From an uncultured Prevotella sp. (GTDB lineage Bacteria; Bacteroidota; Bacteroidia; Bacteroidales; Bacteroidaceae), in the NCBI GenBank assembly GCA_937922435.1, contig CAKZVT010000040.1:62001-126000 (forward strand): a DNA stretch of 64,000 nt. The letters run 5' to 3'. The first letter of the stretch is position 1, and every line of letters begins with the position of its first letter. The translations under genes and the position numbers were made by a program. This document shows, piece after piece, positions 1 through 7,986 of this stretch. The notes below the pieces were generated by a model. That model worked only from the letters and a program-made list of their open reading frames with translations, had not been told where the DNA came from and did no database searches.

Positions 1-550
1 CCTTGCCGTCAACCAAAACCTTTTTCACCTCTTTTCCATTGATGGTTATAGTTCCGTCGTCGCCAACCTGCGCACCGGGCAGACGCTTTACAAGCTCTTC
101 CACAACAGAACCTTCGGGTGTCCTGTATGCCGAGGCGTTATATACGAAGGTGTCTTCTTTCACCGTAACGCGCGCCGCCTGACCTACGACGGTAGCCTCT
201 TTAAGCATGATTGCATCCGCACCGAACGTTATGCTTCCCAATGAAATATCCTTGTTGCCCGACACCTTGACGCTCTTCGCGAGCGGCGTATATCCAACAC
301 TCGTAAACTTCAATATATATGAACCTTGCCCGGGAGCTTCTATCGTAAAGTTACCTTTTTCGTCGCTCAATACGCCCTTGACGTATGTGCTGTCGGTTTT
401 CAACATTTGGACTGTGGCAAGCATCACACCGTCCTTGGTGTCGCGGTCTACAAGCGTTCCGGTGATTTTTACGCCTTGCGCAATAGCAGCCACTGCTGCC
501 AATGCCGAAAAACAAGCTACAAAAAATATTCGTTTCAATTGACAATACAT
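1..550 (-). CDS. TonB-dependent outer membrane receptor, N-terminal half (partial)
   Basis: This gene runs off the left edge; 183 codons are visible on the minus strand from the ATG at 550. The protein opens with a signal peptide (residues 1 to about 24, ending near AAIAQG). A carboxypeptidase-regulatory-like beta-sandwich follows (about 28-105, with GVKITGTLVD and SVGYTPLAK). The start of a plug domain comes next, with EATVVGQ, VEELVKRLPG and KEVKKVLVDG. The VEELVKRLPG/VLVDG signature is typical of Bacteroidota outer membrane beta-barrel receptors that import ligands with TonB/ExbBD. No SusD partner is visible, so the substrate is unknown. The gene is divergent from aroB. Confidence 0.88.
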   Translation of the reverse strand, partial: MYCQLKRIFFVACFSALAAVAAIAQGVKITGTLVDRDTKDGVMLATVQMLKTDSTYVKGVLSDEKGNFTIEAPGQGSYILKFTSVGYTPLAKSVKVSGNKDISLGSITFGADAIMLKEATVVGQAARVTVKEDTFVYNASAYRTPEGSVVEELVKRLPGAQVGDDGTITINGKEVKKVLVDGK

Positions 551-671
551 GTTTAAGCTATCAGATTTTTTCCTTTTAGTTTTTTATGGCTTAGACGGAC
601 TAATGGCAATGTGGTTTAATCATGCGGATATTAAAAAATTCGTAAAAACCAGTTTTATCGACGAAAATGAC

Positions 672-679
672 TATTTTTG
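672..679 (+). promoter_or_regulatory. -7 box of the aroB promoter
   Basis: TATTTTTG matches the Bacteroidota TAnnTTTG -7 element exactly. Transcription would start near 686. This rules out the in-frame upstream ATG at 549 as the aroB start. Confidence 0.6.
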
Positions 680-704
680 CAACCATTATCATTCCTTTAT
701 GCTT

Positions 705-1757
705 ATGAAACAGAGTATTGTTATATCTAAATGTCTTAAACAGGAAATCGACAAGACTGTAGCGAACAGTGAACACGACAAGATTTTCATAATAACAGAC
801 GACACGACAAAGGACAAATGCCAGCCTCTACTTGACGGTGCGGAATGCCTATGCAACGCGGAAACAATATCAATCCCACCAACAGACACGAACAAGAACC
901 TTGAATCGCTCGCCCATGTATGGAAGGCTTTAGGAGAGAACGGAGCCACACGACACTCTTGCATAATCAACCTCGGCGGCGGAATGGTAACCGACTTGGG
1001 AGGATTTGCCGCATCAACGTTCAAAAGAGGCGTGAACTTCATAAACATACCGACAACCCTGTTGGCTATGGTTGACGCTTCGGTAGGAGGAAAGACGGGC
1101 ATAAACTTCAATGGACTGAAAAACGAAATCGGCGTGTTCAATGAAGCGAAGGCCGTAATAATCGATACAAACTTCCTGAAAACACTGGACGCGGCGAACC
1201 TATGCTCCGGCTATGCGGAGATGCTCAAGCACGGCCTGATAAGCAATGAAGAGATGTGGAGCAGTCTGTTGAATTTCGACATACTTGCACCGGACTACGC
1301 CAAGCTGCAAGGCATGGTAGCCGACAGCATAAAGGTAAAGGAGCGGATTGTAGAAGAAGACCCACACGAGGCCGGCATAAGGAAGGCGCTAAACCTCGGA
1401 CATACGATAGGACACGCGCTTGAATCGTTTGCAATGAAGAAAGGAAGCCCCCTCTTGCACGGTTACGCCGTCGCCTTCGGCACCGTATGCGAACTATACC
1501 TTAGCTGCATAAAGACTGGGTTTCCTGTCGACAAAATGCGCCAGACGGCAACATATATCAAAGAGACATACGGCTCTTTTGCCTTTACATGCAAGGACTA
1601 CGGCGCACTTGTCGAACTAATGAAGCATGACAAGAAAAACACTTCGGGGACAATTAACTTCACCCTGCTGGGCGGCATCGGCGACATAAGGATTAACCAG
1701 ACAGCTACAAAAGAGGAAATATTGGAAGCATTGGACTTCCTAAGGGAAGGGTTCTGA
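705..1757 (+). CDS. aroB: 3-dehydroquinate synthase
   Basis: AroB converts DAHP to 3-dehydroquinate, the second step of the shikimate pathway, using NAD and a divalent metal in the cytoplasm. The dinucleotide/phosphate region is visible as NLGGGMVTDLGG and VDASVGGKTGINF. Metal ligands are expected in AEMLKHGLI (Glu), LNLGHTIGHA (His) and LLHGYAVAFG (His). From the chosen start (MKQSIVISK) the protein is 350 residues, normal for the family. The frame is open up to 549, but the -7 box at 672-679 lies inside that extension, so the start is 705, or 699 (MLMKQ). Its 3' end faces the ABC permease gene across a 22-bp-period repeat array. Confidence 0.95.
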   Translation: MKQSIVISKCLKQEIDKTVANSEHDKIFIITDDTTKDKCQPLLDGAECLCNAETISIPPTDTNKNLESLAHVWKALGENGATRHSCIINLGGGMVTDLGGFAASTFKRGVNFINIPTTLLAMVDASVGGKTGINFNGLKNEIGVFNEAKAVIIDTNFLKTLDAANLCSGYAEMLKHGLISNEEMWSSLLNFDILAPDYAKLQGMVADSIKVKERIVEEDPHEAGIRKALNLGHTIGHALESFAMKKGSPLLHGYAVAFGTVCELYLSCIKTGFPVDKMRQTATYIKETYGSFAFTCKDYGALVELMKHDKKNTSGTINFTLLGGIGDIRINQTATKEEILEALDFLREGF

Positions 1758-1801
1758 CAACAAGCGTCCATCAACAATATTTGCACTCACGATTGAGTAG
1801 T

Positions 1802-1891
1802 TTGCGAAAGACGGCTTTTTAGCTTGCAAAAGACCATCTTTCACGATGCAAAAGGCCGTCTTTGGCAAAACCAAAGACGGCCTTTTGTAAA
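1802..1891. repeat. 22-bp-period tandem repeat array, 4 units (site 1)
   Basis: Four degenerate units have their AAAG anchor at 1807, 1829, 1851 and 1873, exactly 22 bp apart. Cores resemble AAAGRCCGTCTTT. Units 3 and 4 are reverse complements (AAAGGCCGTCTTT versus AAAGACGGCCTTT) and form a strong hairpin. The array fills the gap between converging aroB and the ABC permease gene, where it could act as a two-way terminator. Confidence 0.8.
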
Positions 1892-1921
1892 TCTATTGAT
1901 TTTCAACGTGTCGGCGAGGAA

Positions 1922-3124
1922 TCATACATCCTTACGCCACCATATCCGCATCATCTTGCGGTAGATGACAGCCATGTTGGCAACCGATACTATTACGAAC
2001 AGCAATACGCCAAGCAACACGGACGGAAGCATCGAACCGTAATCTGCCTGGGGGAACAATGTCTCGACCACTCCCATATAATATCCGCGTACAAGCGAAA
2101 CCGCTACAAGGGCTACAACAAGCACGGCGGCGTTAAGGCAGAGGGTCAACACCTCGTAAGGCAAGGCTACGCGAAACGGACTATAGCCTATCAGCAGAAG
2201 GTTCTCAAGCTTGGTAGTATTCTTCTGCACAAGCAGATATATGCTTAACATAAGTATGTAAAAGCTCAATACGCTTATCACCACCCCGACAAACATCACT
2301 ACTGTGACCGTCATGCGCAGAAAATATGTAGTCTTTTCGTTCTGTAGCTTGTCGTCCTCTACCTCGTAACCGTTGTCGTCAAGGTATTTCGCGATGTTCT
2401 CGTCGCCTGGATTTACAGTCTCAATAATAAGGCGCGTCGGTGCCGACTGCCTGTCAGGAGCGTAGACGGAATTGCTCCAGTCCATGAAAGCCTGCGGCAC
2501 GAGTATGGTGTTCAACCTGCTTGAGAAGCCTATTACCCTGCCCTTGAACTCGTCATGCCGTCCATTGCCATGTATAAAGATGCTGAAATCAATCATACCC
2601 ACAAGCCCTTCGCTGATTTTGGGCAGCGAATGGGTCTGCGCAAAACCGAAATTATACATGTTGATATACGTGCGTGGCAGGATTATCGGCACGATGCGGC
2701 TACCCTCTTCATACTTCCAGTCCTTCAACGGAACATCCACAAAGCCGTCAGGAACGCTCTCAAAGAAAATCTCCGAACTCAATATCGACTGCCCGTCGAT
2801 GCCCATCCTGGCATCAACACGGTAATCAGCTGATGTAAACTTGCCGACCTTACCAACAAAACCACGGCCAGACAATTCGTCGATTTCCGCCCCGGTAAAC
2901 GTATTAAAGCGTCCGGAAAACGTACCGGCAGCACCGACTTTCTTACTTACAATCATGTAGTCTGCCTTCATGAAACTGTCCTGCGACGTAAAGACGGGCA
3001 GCACATCGCAATAAAACTGGTAGCCGAGAAGTACGATAAGCATGCCGAACAGATTGGCGAAAGCGAACCCTGCAAATTGTGGGACGCTTATATGTCGGCG
3101 CAACAATTTCCAAACCAATGTCAT
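1922..3124 (-). CDS. FtsX/MacB-like ABC transporter permease
   Basis: This 400-residue inner membrane protein has one transmembrane segment near residues 18-38, then a large extracytoplasmic domain (about 40-265). Three more membrane segments lie near 270-300, 325-350 and 370-390. That 1+3 topology is typical of FtsX/MacB/LolC permeases, which do mechanotransmission or lipoprotein work rather than classical solute transport. Its start overlaps the stop of the ATPase gene by 4 bp (ATGA), so the two are translationally coupled. It ends the operon running from 7768. With a DUF4836 lipoprotein two genes upstream, an envelope role is likely, but the substrate is unknown. Confidence 0.82.
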   Translation of the reverse strand: MTLVWKLLRRHISVPQFAGFAFANLFGMLIVLLGYQFYCDVLPVFTSQDSFMKADYMIVSKKVGAAGTFSGRFNTFTGAEIDELSGRGFVGKVGKFTSADYRVDARMGIDGQSILSSEIFFESVPDGFVDVPLKDWKYEEGSRIVPIILPRTYINMYNFGFAQTHSLPKISEGLVGMIDFSIFIHGNGRHDEFKGRVIGFSSRLNTILVPQAFMDWSNSVYAPDRQSAPTRLIIETVNPGDENIAKYLDDNGYEVEDDKLQNEKTTYFLRMTVTVVMFVGVVISVLSFYILMLSIYLLVQKNTTKLENLLLIGYSPFRVALPYEVLTLCLNAAVLVVALVAVSLVRGYYMGVVETLFPQADYGSMLPSVLLGVLLFVIVSVANMAVIYRKMMRIWWRKDV

Positions 3125-3768
3125 AACCTGAAAACCTTTTCGTAATCCAAATCCATGTGCTTGCCTATGCTGGTAACTATCACACCAGCACCACGAGCCT
3201 TAGCCTCGCTCATCATTAGCCGCCCCATGACGTCTGAATTGGCATCGTCAAGATGGCTGATAGGCTCGTCGGCCAAGATGAAGTCGAACGGCTGGGCAAG
3301 CGCGCGCATCATGGCGACGCGCTGCTGCTGGCCGAACGACATGTGACCTACCTTTGCATCAAGCTTGTCGCCTATACCAAGCTCATCAAACCACTCCACT
3401 ATTTGCCTGCGCGTCTTAACCCCCGTGAGCTTGTTCTTAATCTCCACGTTCTCATACGCCGTAAGCTCGGAGAACAAGCGCAGTTCCTGGAAAAGATATG
3501 CCACATGATGCTTGCGCAACTCCACCCAATCTGCTACTTTGAAAGAAGAAGCGGCAATATCGTCGAACATCACTTTACCTGAATAATCATGGCGATAACC
3601 CATCACATAGCTGCAAAACGTACTCTTACCCTTGCCGCTATCCGCCTCGACAAGATACAACCCGCCTTTTTCAAAAGCAACATCCTTGCACCATATATCT
3701 GATTTCAAGCTGTCGGCACATGGCGAGAAAATATCTGGAACAACCTGCTGAAACTCTATCTTGTCCAT
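3121..3768 (-). CDS. ABC transporter ATP-binding protein with altered Walker A and H-loop
   Basis: This 215-residue ATPase partners the FtsX-like permease downstream. Visible motifs are a Walker A reading EADSGKGKST (the first glycine of GxxxxGKS is Ala), Q-loop YLFQELRLF, signature MSFGQQQRV in place of LSGGQ, and Walker B FILADEPISHLDD with the catalytic Glu present. After Walker B the usual V-T-H-D switch reads IVTSIGKHMD, so the switch histidine appears to be Ser. The start codon directly abuts the stop of the DUF4836 gene. The fold and partner are clear. How much ATP it hydrolyses is an open question given the H-loop change. Confidence 0.85.
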   Translation of the reverse strand: MDKIEFQQVVPDIFSPCADSLKSDIWCKDVAFEKGGLYLVEADSGKGKSTFCSYVMGYRHDYSGKVMFDDIAASSFKVADWVELRKHHVAYLFQELRLFSELTAYENVEIKNKLTGVKTRRQIVEWFDELGIGDKLDAKVGHMSFGQQQRVAMMRALAQPFDFILADEPISHLDDANSDVMGRLMMSEAKARGAGVIVTSIGKHMDLDYEKVFRL

Positions 3769-5115
3769 TTATTTCATTACATATAAAACAGTATCGATGC
3801 CGCCGAGCATATCACTCACGAAATCATTGCCTCCAAACAAAGCTCCAATATTAAGTACAACGGCCAAACGCCGTCCCTTGATTTTATCCTGGAGGCTTGT
3901 CGGCAATTGGGAAGACGACTTTGACAAAAGACCACGCGCATCGTCCGCCGTACTGCCTGAATAGAACTGCATGTCAGAAGTCACACCGAAATAATAAGAC
4001 ATCTCGCCATTAGTATAACAATAGGCATCCTTGCTCCAATCGGTGATTTTGCTGCCTCCCGGGCATGACTGCTTCCAATAACCGACATCATCAAGAAACG
4101 ACTTTCTTTTCAACTCTGCAGCCATGCTGACATTGGTCTTACCCTTTATGTCGGGCAAACAGATGACAACATCACCGTCAAAACTCTTGATAATGTTATC
4201 CATATCTATTGCCATATTCATTCCTGCCAGCAAAGCCTGAAAAGTTTTGTTTGCATGTAAAAGGGATATAAACTGTTCCCCATCGACATTCATGAACGCT
4301 CCTGCTACCGAATTTGCGGAAATACGGCCTACATACGTTCCTTTTATCGGACGGAACACCGCACTTGACAACTTCAACTTGGCATCTATATCCTTGTTAA
4401 ATGAAAACGTTTCTCCTACGATTGTCAACAAGCCTTCATCACTTGTGTCAAGCTCTGCCGCAATCATAACCTGTGACACGTCGGCATTCTTCGGCGTACA
4501 TATTGTAAACGGGATGGCGAACTTATCCGGCAATACCGCCGCCTGGGCAACAAGGGCGACGGGGCTGCTTATACTGTCGAGCCTATCGAACATCGGAGTG
4601 CTTTGTATGCCTTGCTCTTCATCCTGCCCAAGATACTTTGCAACCTGACGTCTCAACTCCTGTTGCTGTGAAGGCAGAACAGGACCAATGACAACCAAAA
4701 CTTCAGAAGAGAAGCCGGCCACCCATGAACCTTTGACTACCGAAAAATTAAAGTCCTTATATTCCGTAACCTTCTGACAAGTACCGTCATTAGACAAAAC
4801 GTCAAAACTCTCTTTCAGCCTGCCTTCATCTGCAACCTTTGCACAGAACCCGATATTGCCGTCGGGTGTTTCAAAAGCATATATCTTGGCCGACAAATCC
4901 AAGCCACAATCGTTTATATCATCGACTTTCAACAAACTTGCCATCTTGTCAAGCATCCTATCGTTGGAAAGTTTTTGAAAGTCTAACGACAAAAGAGCTT
5001 TGCTGTTTTTAGGTATCGTGTCTATATAATCACTGCCTGAACAAGACAAGAATAGCATAAACATCGGAAGCAAAGCCATATACGCTACTACCGATTTAAT
5101 ACGAATGTCCTTCAT
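3769..5115 (-). CDS. DUF4836 family lipoprotein
   Basis: This 448-residue protein starts with a lipoprotein signal (hydrophobic segment, then LFLSC with Cys at about residue 25). It is therefore likely lipid-anchored in the envelope. The mature start (SGSDYIDTIPKNSKALLSLDFQKL) and overall layout match DUF4836, a Bacteroidota-specific family of unknown function with repeated beta-rich segments. It sits between rsmE (56 bp upstream) and the ABC ATPase (0 bp), so it is probably co-transcribed and may be the envelope partner of the FtsX-like transporter. That partnership is inferred from position only. Confidence 0.78.
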   Translation of the reverse strand: MKDIRIKSVVAYMALLPMFMLFLSCSGSDYIDTIPKNSKALLSLDFQKLSNDRMLDKMASLLKVDDINDCGLDLSAKIYAFETPDGNIGFCAKVADEGRLKESFDVLSNDGTCQKVTEYKDFNFSVVKGSWVAGFSSEVLVVIGPVLPSQQQELRRQVAKYLGQDEEQGIQSTPMFDRLDSISSPVALVAQAAVLPDKFAIPFTICTPKNADVSQVMIAAELDTSDEGLLTIVGETFSFNKDIDAKLKLSSAVFRPIKGTYVGRISANSVAGAFMNVDGEQFISLLHANKTFQALLAGMNMAIDMDNIIKSFDGDVVICLPDIKGKTNVSMAAELKRKSFLDDVGYWKQSCPGGSKITDWSKDAYCYTNGEMSYYFGVTSDMQFYSGSTADDARGLLSKSSSQLPTSLQDKIKGRRLAVVLNIGALFGGNDFVSDMLGGIDTVLYVMK

Positions 5116-5171
5116 TTACCTTAAAATAAACCTATATTGACAAGCATTTGAAGCGGATTTTGCCGCAACGC

Positions 5172-5903
5172 TTATTTACGCAAAGCCAAATGAGCCATCA
5201 TCGTTGCCGACAAAGCGGCCGTCTCTGTACGCAGGCGGCTTGTTCCCAATGTAACAGACTCAAAACCGTTATCCATGGCTAACTTCACTTCTTCCATAGA
5301 AAAATCGCCTTCAGGCCCTATTAACACGGTTATATCCTCGCCAGCTTCAGACGGGGAAGTCCCATAGATTTCAGTAAACAAATCCTTACGCTCAATTTCT
5401 TCATGGCAATGGGCAATGTATTTACGGCCATTGCGGTTGGCTGTCACAAATTCCTTGAACGACATCATTGCATTAAGTTTCGGTTTCCACGGCTTACGGC
5501 TCTGCTTTACGGCAGCCACGACAATCTTGTCCAAACGTACCGTTCGCATAACCTTGCGCTCCGACTGCTTGCAATTCAAGAATGTTATCTCGTCTATTCC
5601 TATTTCTGTCGCCTTTTCACAAAACCACTCTACCCTGTCCATCATCTTTGTGGGGGCAATCGCGATATGTACATTGCCTTTCCACCCCTTTTCCTGCGGA
5701 AGCACCTCCTTTATCTCGTACATGCAACGCTTTGTAGCAGCAATGGTGACTTCGGCACGGTAAAAATTACCTTCACCGTCCATCAAGAACATCTCGTCGC
5801 CGCTCTTCAACCGCAATACACGCAATGCGTGCAACGCCTCTTCCATAGGCATTTCAGTAAGTGTCGCAGCTGATGGTACATAAAAAAATCTTATTTCTTT
5901 CAT
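5172..5903 (-). CDS. rsmE: 16S rRNA (uracil(1498)-N(3))-methyltransferase
   Basis: RsmE methylates U1498 of 16S rRNA with S-adenosylmethionine. The N-terminal PUA-like part (EALHALRVLRLKSGDEMFLMDG) is followed by a SPOUT knot domain with IGPEGDFSMEEV and LGTSRLRTETAA, the SAM-binding trefoil signature. About 243 residues is normal length. I chose the ATG at 5903 (MKEIRFFYVP), because family members start just before this FY motif. An in-frame ATG at 5918 adds five residues and would leave only 2 bp after the upstream stop. It lies in the middle of the operon after the bifunctional nuclease gene. Confidence 0.92.
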   Translation of the reverse strand: MKEIRFFYVPSAATLTEMPMEEALHALRVLRLKSGDEMFLMDGEGNFYRAEVTIAATKRCMYEIKEVLPQEKGWKGNVHIAIAPTKMMDRVEWFCEKATEIGIDEITFLNCKQSERKVMRTVRLDKIVVAAVKQSRKPWKPKLNAMMSFKEFVTANRNGRKYIAHCHEEIERKDLFTEIYGTSPSEAGEDITVLIGPEGDFSMEEVKLAMDNGFESVTLGTSRLRTETAALSATMMAHLALRK

Positions 5904-5920
5904 AGTAATTGTTTTCAATA

Positions 5921-6484
5921 TTAATTGTCGTGGTTGCCACTCTTTTTATTCCTACGCTTTTTCTCGTCGCGAAGATGTGATGCCAGCTCATAATTTTCAT
6001 CAGCAATGGCTTTATCCAAAGCCGATTGCAACATTTCATCGCTTATTGTATTCACAGGCAAAGACACTCCTTTTGCATTCTCATTATACATGACAGACTG
6101 GCGTTTCATCAATCCTGTTTCAATATATAACGGAATGTTTGCGACAATTGACAGCAACACCGCATCAGAAGCCCTTATAAGCCGGGACTCCATCGTGTCT
6201 TTGTCATAAAGAAGCGTCCTGTACTGGCCGTCGATTATGTTGTCTATGAGCAATTCAAAATTCAGCCCTACATTACTTTTCAATATATTGCACAAAACTT
6301 CAGGCAACATAATCCTTGTAATAGGTATCTTTTTTATACGAAGTTCAAGCTGCACAGCCATCGCCTTGTCACAGACTACAGTTATCTGCCGTTCCTTAGC
6401 CTCGTCTGTAAGTATCAACAGGCCAAGGTCTTCAGTTCCAACAATCTCTGACACGCCTTTGAATATCAATCGCTCTTTTGTCAT
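5921..6484 (-). CDS. Bifunctional nuclease (DUF151) with C-terminal UVR motif
   Basis: This 187-residue protein has an N-terminal bifunctional-nuclease (BFN/DUF151) domain (about 1-130: LILTDEAKERQITVVCDKAMAVQLE, then the DAVLLSIVANIPLYI segment). A UvrB/UvrC-type helical hairpin follows (about 152-180: ALDKAIADENYELASHLRDE). Plant and Thermotoga relatives were reported to have RNase/DNase activity. The UVR motif usually mediates protein contacts. It lies 15 bp after the permease gene and just before rsmE, an arrangement suggesting co-expression. Its actual substrate cannot be read from the sequence. Confidence 0.85.
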   Translation of the reverse strand: MTKERLIFKGVSEIVGTEDLGLLILTDEAKERQITVVCDKAMAVQLELRIKKIPITRIMLPEVLCNILKSNVGLNFELLIDNIIDGQYRTLLYDKDTMESRLIRASDAVLLSIVANIPLYIETGLMKRQSVMYNENAKGVSLPVNTISDEMLQSALDKAIADENYELASHLRDEKKRRNKKSGNHDN

Positions 6485-6499
6485 AACGCAACTATCCCA

Positions 6500-7768
6500 T
6501 CACTTAACATGTTCTTTCTTCGGTCTGAACACCAAAGCGAATACAATGCCTATCAGCAAAGCATATCCGGCAAAGATAAACCAGCATGCCTGCCAATCCC
6601 CTATTGTATAAAAATCATCGCCTACCTGTATGCCTCTCGTATAGGCGTTTATTACCGCCTGTGCGCCCAACGTTCCTATCGTAGCGCCAATACCGTTTGT
6701 CATGAGAAAGAAAAGCCCTTGCGCACTTGAACGCACTGAAGGGTCTGTATTCTTGTCGACATAAAGCGAACCGCTTACGTTGAAGAAATCGAAAGCCACG
6801 CCATAAACAATCATGGACAAGACAAACAGCCAAACTCCTGAGCCAGGATTGCCTAAGCCGAAAAATCCAAAACGCATAACCCACGCAAACATGGCAATAA
6901 GCATAACATTCTTGATGCCATAACGTTTCATAAAGAATGGTATCAATAAGATACAACATGTCTCGCTTATCTGCGACAAAGATATAAGAATATTTGCATG
7001 TTGTACACCAAATGTATCTGAATATTCCGGATTAGCTGCAAAACTGCTTATAAAGGGATTGGCAAAACCGTTGGTTATCTGCAAACTTACTCCCAACAAC
7101 ATGGAGAATATGAAAAATATCGCCATGTCTTTTCTTTTGAACAAAGCAAACGCCTTCAACCCAAGTGCATCCGCCAAACTTCTCTTTTCACCGCCTGCCG
7201 TAACCGGACATACAGGCAAAGAAAAAGTATACAAAAAAAGCACTACGCTAAGCACGCCTGATACCACGAACTGATTTTGATTGGCTTGAAATCCCATCAA
7301 ATCGACAAACCACATGGTAAAGATAAAACCTATCGTACCAAAAACCCTTATTGGAGGAAAATCTTTCACGGTATCCATGCCTACCTGCGTCAACGCATTG
7401 TACGCGACCGAATTGCTCAATGCCAAGGTCGGCATATAAAATGCAACAGATAGAGAATACAACGTAAAAAGTACCGAGAATTCAGAATCGCCACCTTCAG
7501 ACATTCCATATAATGCCGCAAAAATCATAAAAGCACCAGCCACAAGATGGCATAGGCCAAGCAATCTTTGCGCCTGAACCCATCTGTCCGCAATTATACC
7601 CATCAAAGCTGGCATGAAAATGGAGACAATTCCCTGCATGGAATAAAACCAACCAATGTCGGTGCTCATCCCTATATTGCCGAGATAACGGCCCATCGAT
7701 GTTAAATATGCACCCCAAACTGCAAATTCCAAGAAGTTCATGAGTGCCAAACGGACTTTAAGGTTCAT
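6500..7768 (-). CDS. Nucleoside permease (NupG-type MFS transporter)
   Basis: This 422-residue protein has about 12 predicted membrane helices. The N terminus (MNFLEFAVWGAYLTSMGRYL) and the GWFYSMQGIVSIFMPALMGIIADRW segment resemble the nucleoside:H+ symporter family of Bacteroidota. It would import nucleosides across the inner membrane. It is the first gene of the minus operon and is preceded by a strong promoter and a leader of about 148 nt. Substrate assignment is by family likeness; sugar or other MFS substrates are possible. Confidence 0.82.
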   Translation of the reverse strand: MNLKVRLALMNFLEFAVWGAYLTSMGRYLGNIGMSTDIGWFYSMQGIVSIFMPALMGIIADRWVQAQRLLGLCHLVAGAFMIFAALYGMSEGGDSEFSVLFTLYSLSVAFYMPTLALSNSVAYNALTQVGMDTVKDFPPIRVFGTIGFIFTMWFVDLMGFQANQNQFVVSGVLSVVLFLYTFSLPVCPVTAGGEKRSLADALGLKAFALFKRKDMAIFFIFSMLLGVSLQITNGFANPFISSFAANPEYSDTFGVQHANILISLSQISETCCILLIPFFMKRYGIKNVMLIAMFAWVMRFGFFGLGNPGSGVWLFVLSMIVYGVAFDFFNVSGSLYVDKNTDPSVRSSAQGLFFLMTNGIGATIGTLGAQAVINAYTRGIQVGDDFYTIGDWQACWFIFAGYALLIGIVFALVFRPKKEHVK

Positions 7769-7816
7769 AATTCAAAAAAACTATTGCAACACAGCATAAT
7801 AGAAAGCACATCGTTA

Positions 7817-7881
7817 CCCCAAGTCTTGGAGGCATCACACAATGTATGATAAAGCCTTGATTTTCTCTATACAAAATCAAG
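7817..7881 (-). promoter_or_regulatory. Structured leader of the nucleoside permease operon
   Basis: Between the predicted transcription start (about 7916) and the start codon (7768) lie about 148 nt of untranslated leader. It contains a perfect 9-bp hairpin (7856-7864 with 7873-7881). It also contains a tight dyad with CCAAG-T-CTTGG symmetry at 7817-7832. I do not recognise a known riboswitch. Confidence 0.4.
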
Positions 7882-7922
7882 ATTCATTTGTGTTTCTATT
7901 TACCAATACGTTAACTCTTATG

Positions 7923-7953
7923 CAAAGATAAAGCAAAAAAAGATATTGTCAAA
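7923..7953 (-). promoter_or_regulatory. Promoter of the nucleoside permease operon
   Basis: On the minus strand, TATCTTTG (plus positions 7923-7930) is an exact -7 box. TTTG (7950-7953) lies 19 bp upstream as a -33 box. This is a full Bacteroidota sigma-ABfr promoter. Confidence 0.75.
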
Positions 7954-7986
7954 ATAAATAACATTATTTATGGAAGAGACATTTGA

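Noticed and set aside
207..556. Plus-strand ORFs at the left edge
   Set aside because: They are antisense shadows of the TonB-dependent receptor, which is the real gene running off the window.
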